Assembly: GCA_002338145.1 (NCBI GenBank) | Contig: DDHP01000095.1 | Coordinates: forward strand, 22,802-50,387 | From: Deferribacteraceae bacterium UBA1873 | GTDB taxonomy: Bacteria > Chrysiogenota > Deferribacteres > Deferribacterales > Flexistipitaceae | DNA length: 27,586 bases | Direction: 5' to 3' | In this document: positions 24,363 through 27,586 of the stretch, piece after piece | How positions within the stretch are numbered: position 1 is the stretch's first letter | Layout of the letters: every line of letters begins with the position of its first letter | The notes under the pieces: model-generated | Told to the model about the DNA's origin: nothing | The model's input: the letters and a program-made list of their open reading frames with translations, nothing else | The model's database searches: none | Translations under genes and position numbers: made by a program

Positions 24363-25787
24363 TCACACCATTTTTTTCAGTTCTTTTTCCATAAGGTCTT
24401 TATATTTATTCATATCTTTTTCATTAGTTGCTTCAAATCGCATTACCAGGACAGGCTGAGTATTGCTCGCTCTCAGCAGTCCCCACCCATTTTCGAAAAC
24501 AACCCTTATTCCATCCAAATCAATGATATCTTTAATCCCGAATTTATTTTCCTTTTGGTAGTTTTTGAAAATAGAGGTCAATTCTTCTACTATTTTGAAT
24601 TTCTTATTTTCTGAGCACTCAAATCTTATTTCCGGTGTATTGTAAACCATAGGGATATCTTTTAGCATATCCGAGACTTTCGTAATATTTCCTTCTAACA
24701 AATTGTTTACGTAAGCTTCCAAAAATCTTACAGAAGCGTATATAGCATCATCATATCCGTAATATTCGTCATTAAAAAAGATATGACCGCTCATCTCACC
24801 GGCAAGCTCGGCTCCGGTTTCTTTTAGTTTGTTTTTTATCAGGGAATGCCCCGTTTTCCACATGATACCTTCTGCACCTATCTGTTCCAATGTGTCAAAC
24901 AATACCTGAGAGGCTTTTACATCGGCAATTATTTTTGGTTTTTCATATTTTTTGATTAATTCTTTGGCATATACTAATAACAGTAAATCACCCCAGATAA
25001 CTTTCTGCTGTTCATCCAAAATGCCTATTCTGTCGGCATCACCGTCGTAACATACTGCAAAATCAGCATTTGTTTCTTTTATCTTTGCTTTTGCATCTTC
25101 CAGGTTTTTTTCGACCGTGGGATCCGGATGGTGATTGGGGAAGTTGCCGTCAGGTTCGCAATATAGCTCTATAACATTAACCCCAAGCTCCCTGAATATT
25201 TCCGGTGCCACCTGGGAAGCAACTCCATTGCCAGCGTCCAGAACTACTGTAATTTTTTTGTTTAATGTATTGATTTTGTTTTTCAGCTTTTGAAAATGAT
25301 CTATAAACCAGTTGATATAATATTTGTTAATTGTGTCAATTCTGTGTTGCCCATTTGTATCTGCGTTTATATATCCGTACTTTTTAATGTCATCGTATAA
25401 TGAGGTTATTTTTTCCGAGTAAAATGTTGAATGACCAATTCCCAGCTTTATACCATTATATTCCGGAGGGTTATGACTGCCGGTTATCATGATAAATGCG
25501 TCAACATCCATATAAAATGAACTGAAGTATGTTGCCGGAGTAGGGCATACACCCAATTCAACTACGTCACAACCGGCATCTTTTATCCCTTCTGCTGCAC
25601 CGTTAAATATATCTTCGGAAGACAACCGTACATCTCTTCCTACTGAGATTGCGGGGACTCTGTTACCTGTTTCGTTTTTAACCTGAAATGCGAAAGCATT
25701 GGCTATTTGTTTTGCAATTTCTTTATTAAAACTGTCCGGAACAGTGCCTCGTATATCGTATTGTCTGAAAATATCTGGGCTGACCAT
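24363..25787 (-). CDS. Phosphomannomutase/phosphoglucomutase (AlgC/ManB type)
   Basis: Interconverts hexose-6- and hexose-1-phosphates for surface polysaccharide and LPS synthesis. The 474-residue alpha-D-phosphohexomutase has the active-site serine loop ITGSHNPP (Ser104), the metal loop DGDADRIG (Asp248, Asp250, Asp252), the sugar-binding loop GEMSGH (330-335) and the phosphate-binding loop RASNTQP (439-445). IFRQYDIRGT at the start is typical of the PMM/PGM group. The ATG at 25787 follows GGAGGG by seven bases; the longer frame from TTG 25802 would begin inside that ribosome site. Whether mannose or glucose phosphate is preferred cannot be told. Single gene, divergent from the ATPase gene. 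Confidence 0.93.
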   Translation of the reverse strand: MVSPDIFRQYDIRGTVPDSFNKEIAKQIANAFAFQVKNETGNRVPAISVGRDVRLSSEDIFNGAAEGIKDAGCDVVELGVCPTPATYFSSFYMDVDAFIMITGSHNPPEYNGIKLGIGHSTFYSEKITSLYDDIKKYGYINADTNGQHRIDTINKYYINWFIDHFQKLKNKINTLNKKITVVLDAGNGVASQVAPEIFRELGVNVIELYCEPDGNFPNHHPDPTVEKNLEDAKAKIKETNADFAVCYDGDADRIGILDEQQKVIWGDLLLLVYAKELIKKYEKPKIIADVKASQVLFDTLEQIGAEGIMWKTGHSLIKNKLKETGAELAGEMSGHIFFNDEYYGYDDAIYASVRFLEAYVNNLLEGNITKVSDMLKDIPMVYNTPEIRFECSENKKFKIVEELTSIFKNYQKENKFGIKDIIDLDGIRVVFENGWGLLRASNTQPVLVMRFEATNEKDMNKYKDLMEKELKKMV

Positions 25788-25828
25788 ATTTTTACCCTCC
25801 AAATTTTTATTTTATTTAAAATTTTTTA

Positions 25829-25837
25829 TGTTATAAT
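25829..25837 (+). promoter_or_regulatory. Extended -10 promoter of the ATPase-MBL pair
   Basis: TGTTATAAT (25829-25837) is a perfect extended -10 element; no good -35 is visible. The box ends eight bases before the ATG at 25846, so the predicted start of transcription is at or within two bases of the start codon. No Shine-Dalgarno is present. Confidence 0.55.
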
Positions 25838-25845
25838 GTTTTCAT

Positions 25846-26655
25846 ATGAAGAAAATAGCATGTTTGATTAAAAATATCAACTTTTACCGAAATCTTAAAG
25901 AGGTAGCAGAAAGAGAAGGTTTTGTTGTGGAAAATGTTGATAAAAACTTTGATATAGATTATTCCCATCTAATGCTGGTTACTGATTCACCTGCTCTTGC
26001 TATGACATATTCCAATTATGATATTCCGGTTGCACTCGTGGGTAATGATATTAACACACGCAATGTGCATATTTTGAATGATCCTTTTGACAATATACAG
26101 TTTAAGGCTTTGGTGGATTTTGTTTTTCATGGCTGTTCCAATGCTTTTTATAACAAATATTTCAGACCGGCTTTTGTGGAGAAAAAATATTTTATAGATA
26201 ACGATATATTTAAAATAGATAAGATTGTTTACTGCATTACGAAGGAGCTGATTTTTTTCTGCAGCATTTCGGATATTCAGAAGATCAGAATCGGGCTGTC
26301 GGAAATGTTAACTAATGCTATTGAACATGGAAATCTTGAAATCAGTGCTGAAGAAAAGTTCAAATATACAGAAAAAGGAACATATGTGGAATTTGTTAAA
26401 GAAAAAATCGACCATGACAAGTACCGCAACAGGAAAGTATCTCTGGAAATGTCTATCAATGAATCAGAGGTGCGTTTTGTTATAACAGATGAGGGTAAAG
26501 GTTTTAATTTAAAAGAAACTAAATTTGAAACTGAAGGTGATGACTTACTAAAACTTCATGGACGTGGTATTTTGATTACTAAAATGTATTTTGATTCTGT
26601 TGAGTATAATGATAAAGGCAACAGTGTTGAGTTGAGGAAATCTCTGAAATGCTGA
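25846..26655 (+). CDS. RsbW-like GHKL ATPase (anti-sigma/serine kinase type) with unrecognised N-terminal domain
   Basis: A 269-residue protein. The C-terminal half (about 125-266) is a HATPase_c_2-type domain as in anti-sigma-factor serine kinases: N-box IGLSEMLTNAIEHGN with Glu153 and Asn157, G1 box TDEGKGF (214-220) and G2 box LHGRGILIT (237-245). A large insertion (about 165-195) lies between N-box and G1. The first 110 residues resemble a small alpha-beta, receiver-like fold but lack the usual phospho-Asp pattern; I do not recognise it. Likely role: kinase or binding partner in a partner-switching regulatory circuit. No sigma factor or STAS antagonist is nearby. It overlaps the MBL gene by seven bases. 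Confidence 0.8.
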   Translation: MKKIACLIKNINFYRNLKEVAEREGFVVENVDKNFDIDYSHLMLVTDSPALAMTYSNYDIPVALVGNDINTRNVHILNDPFDNIQFKALVDFVFHGCSNAFYNKYFRPAFVEKKYFIDNDIFKIDKIVYCITKELIFFCSISDIQKIRIGLSEMLTNAIEHGNLEISAEEKFKYTEKGTYVEFVKEKIDHDKYRNRKVSLEMSINESEVRFVITDEGKGFNLKETKFETEGDDLLKLHGRGILITKMYFDSVEYNDKGNSVELRKSLKC

Positions 26656-27464
26656 CTTTGTTAGGGTGTAGAGGTACAACGCCGGTATCGGGAGAAAAAT
26701 ATATCAAGTATGGTGGCAATACACCTTCGGTTTTTGTGCCGTTAAATGAGCAAGAGTGTCTTATTATTGATTGCGGTACGGGTATTAATAAAATAAATTT
26801 TAGTGATTTCTTAACCTATAAGAAATATCATATCTTTTTTACTCATCTTCACTGGGACCATATAATAGGATTACCGACTTTCAAGGTGCTGTACAATTCC
26901 GAGGCTGAGATTAATATTTATGTTCAAGATAAAAGTCTGGATTATCCTTTTCTTTTTATTAAACATCTTTTTAATCCGCCTTATTTTCCTGTATCACACA
27001 ATATGCTTAAGGCAGATATAAGATATAATCTCGTTAAACCAGGGGGTACTTATAATTTTGGACGGGTTAAATTAACTTCCATGGAAGGTTTTCATCCCAA
27101 TAAATCTCTTGTGTATAAATTATTTTTTGATAATTTTGAGGTAGTGTTTGCAACTGACTATGAACATTCCAGAGTGGATAGTGAATTGATAGCTTTTAGC
27201 AAAAACGCTAAATATCTGATTTTTGATACAACATATTTACCTGAGGATTTTGAAGGAAAACATGATGGGATTTCTAAAAAAGGATGGGGGCACTCCACAT
27301 ATGTTCATGGAGTTGATTTTGCCGTAAGAGCTGATGTGAAATATTTGGTACTTTATCATCACAATCCTGAATATGATGATGATGCGCTGGACGATATGCT
27401 CAGTCAGTCCAAGAAAATTTTTTCAAGAACTATCTGTAGTCATGATGGCATGAATCTGGAATAA
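26649..27464 (+). CDS. Metallo-beta-lactamase-fold hydrolase
   Basis: A 271-residue MBL-fold enzyme. The N-terminal LGCRGTTPVSG and YGGNTPSVFV are typical of the phosphodiesterase-like / RNase Z-like branch. Metal ligands are His66, His68, Asp70 and His71 in THLHWDHIIG, His149 in GFHP, Asp170 in FATDYEH, and a late His, probably His215 in GWGHSTY or in the YHHNPEYDDD block. Two metals should bind. Substrate is not determinable; this branch includes cyclic nucleotide and phosphonate phosphodiesterases and proteins fused to signalling domains. The ATG at 26649 lies inside the end of the ATPase gene, so the two are translationally coupled and probably work together. No terminator is seen after it. 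Confidence 0.87.
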   Translation: MLTLLGCRGTTPVSGEKYIKYGGNTPSVFVPLNEQECLIIDCGTGINKINFSDFLTYKKYHIFFTHLHWDHIIGLPTFKVLYNSEAEINIYVQDKSLDYPFLFIKHLFNPPYFPVSHNMLKADIRYNLVKPGGTYNFGRVKLTSMEGFHPNKSLVYKLFFDNFEVVFATDYEHSRVDSELIAFSKNAKYLIFDTTYLPEDFEGKHDGISKKGWGHSTYVHGVDFAVRADVKYLVLYHHNPEYDDDALDDMLSQSKKIFSRTICSHDGMNLE

Positions 27465-27558
27465 ATTTTAATGACATTCTGATTATTTAGTACCTTTTAA
27501 TTACTCCCCAAATTGTGTAATCTAAAAATCAAGACCTTTGCATAATTCCATAATTGTC

Positions 27559-27579
27559 ACCCTGAACTTGTTTCAGGGT
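27559..27579. repeat. Small palindromic repeat unit
   Basis: ACCCTGAA (27559-27566) pairs with TTCAGGGT (27572-27579) around a CTTGT loop. The surrounding wording, GTCACCCTGAAC then TTGTTTCAGGGTCTC, is of a kind I recall as a dispersed intergenic element in several genomes. It sits in the 3' intergenic region at the window edge, without a U-tract. Only one copy is visible here, so its repeated nature is from memory. Confidence 0.5.
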
Positions 27580-27586
27580 CTCATAA

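Overview
The window is an AT-rich bacterial chromosome segment packed with short, mostly overlapping operons. The organism is a diderm: it has an LptF/LptG pair, lipoproteins with a signal-peptidase-II lipobox, and exported proteins. The mix of genes (DUF1820, MXAN_5187-type protein, 180-class NAD-glutamate dehydrogenase, ATP-dependent PEP carboxykinase, phasin-like protein, CsgG/FlgT-like pair) makes me think of Deferribacterota or a delta-proteobacterial relative. That placement is inference from gene content and cannot be proved from this window. I see no rRNA, tRNA, CRISPR array, IS element or prophage. No gene-free stretch exceeds 300 bases; the largest are 18422-18664 (GDH leader) and 11535-11723 (terminator plus elbB promoter).

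Layout. 181-3462 (+): a tight envelope operon of a four-TM holin-like protein, an MXAN_5187-type protein, a DUF1820 protein, lptF and lptG. 3541-4620 (+): leuB, closed by a hairpin terminator shared with the convergent stomatin/slipin gene (4648-5424, -). 5540-9131 (+): the housekeeping block yicC, gmk, rpoZ, coaBC and family-4 uracil-DNA glycosylase, all overlapping or nearly touching. 9139-11564 (+): an independent transcription unit with a strong promoter, an 18-bp perfect palindrome at the predicted transcription start, a CsgG-domain lipoprotein, a secreted FlgT-N-like protein, and a terminator. 11665-12426 (+): elbB with its own promoter and terminator. 12425-18421 (-): the 1565-residue NAD-glutamate dehydrogenase followed by an exported M16 zinc peptidase. 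18665-22642 (-): HNH protein, alaS, phasin-like protein and NudL-type Nudix hydrolase. 22703-24304 (+): pckA, divergent from the HNH operon over overlapping promoters. 24363-25787 (-): phosphomannomutase/phosphoglucomutase. 25846-27464 (+): an RsbW-like ATPase overlapping a metallo-beta-lactamase-fold hydrolase. The last bases hold a small palindromic repeat.

How the genes fit together. GDH (glutamate to 2-oxoglutarate), PEPCK (oxaloacetate to PEP) and LeuB suggest amino-acid catabolism, gluconeogenesis and leucine synthesis in one neighbourhood. Envelope supply is covered by LptFG and the hexose phosphomutase. The least ordinary signals are: (1) the CsgG/FlgT-like pair, whose domains look like FlgT pieces split over two proteins, under a palindromic operator; (2) three genes (181, 22642, 25846) with a -10 box 6-8 bases before the ATG and no Shine-Dalgarno, suggesting leaderless mRNAs; (3) face-to-face pckA/HNH promoters inside a 10-bp inverted repeat; (4) a structured leader before GDH. 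I do not see a clear-cut new defence or mobile system here; most of the window is conserved housekeeping.
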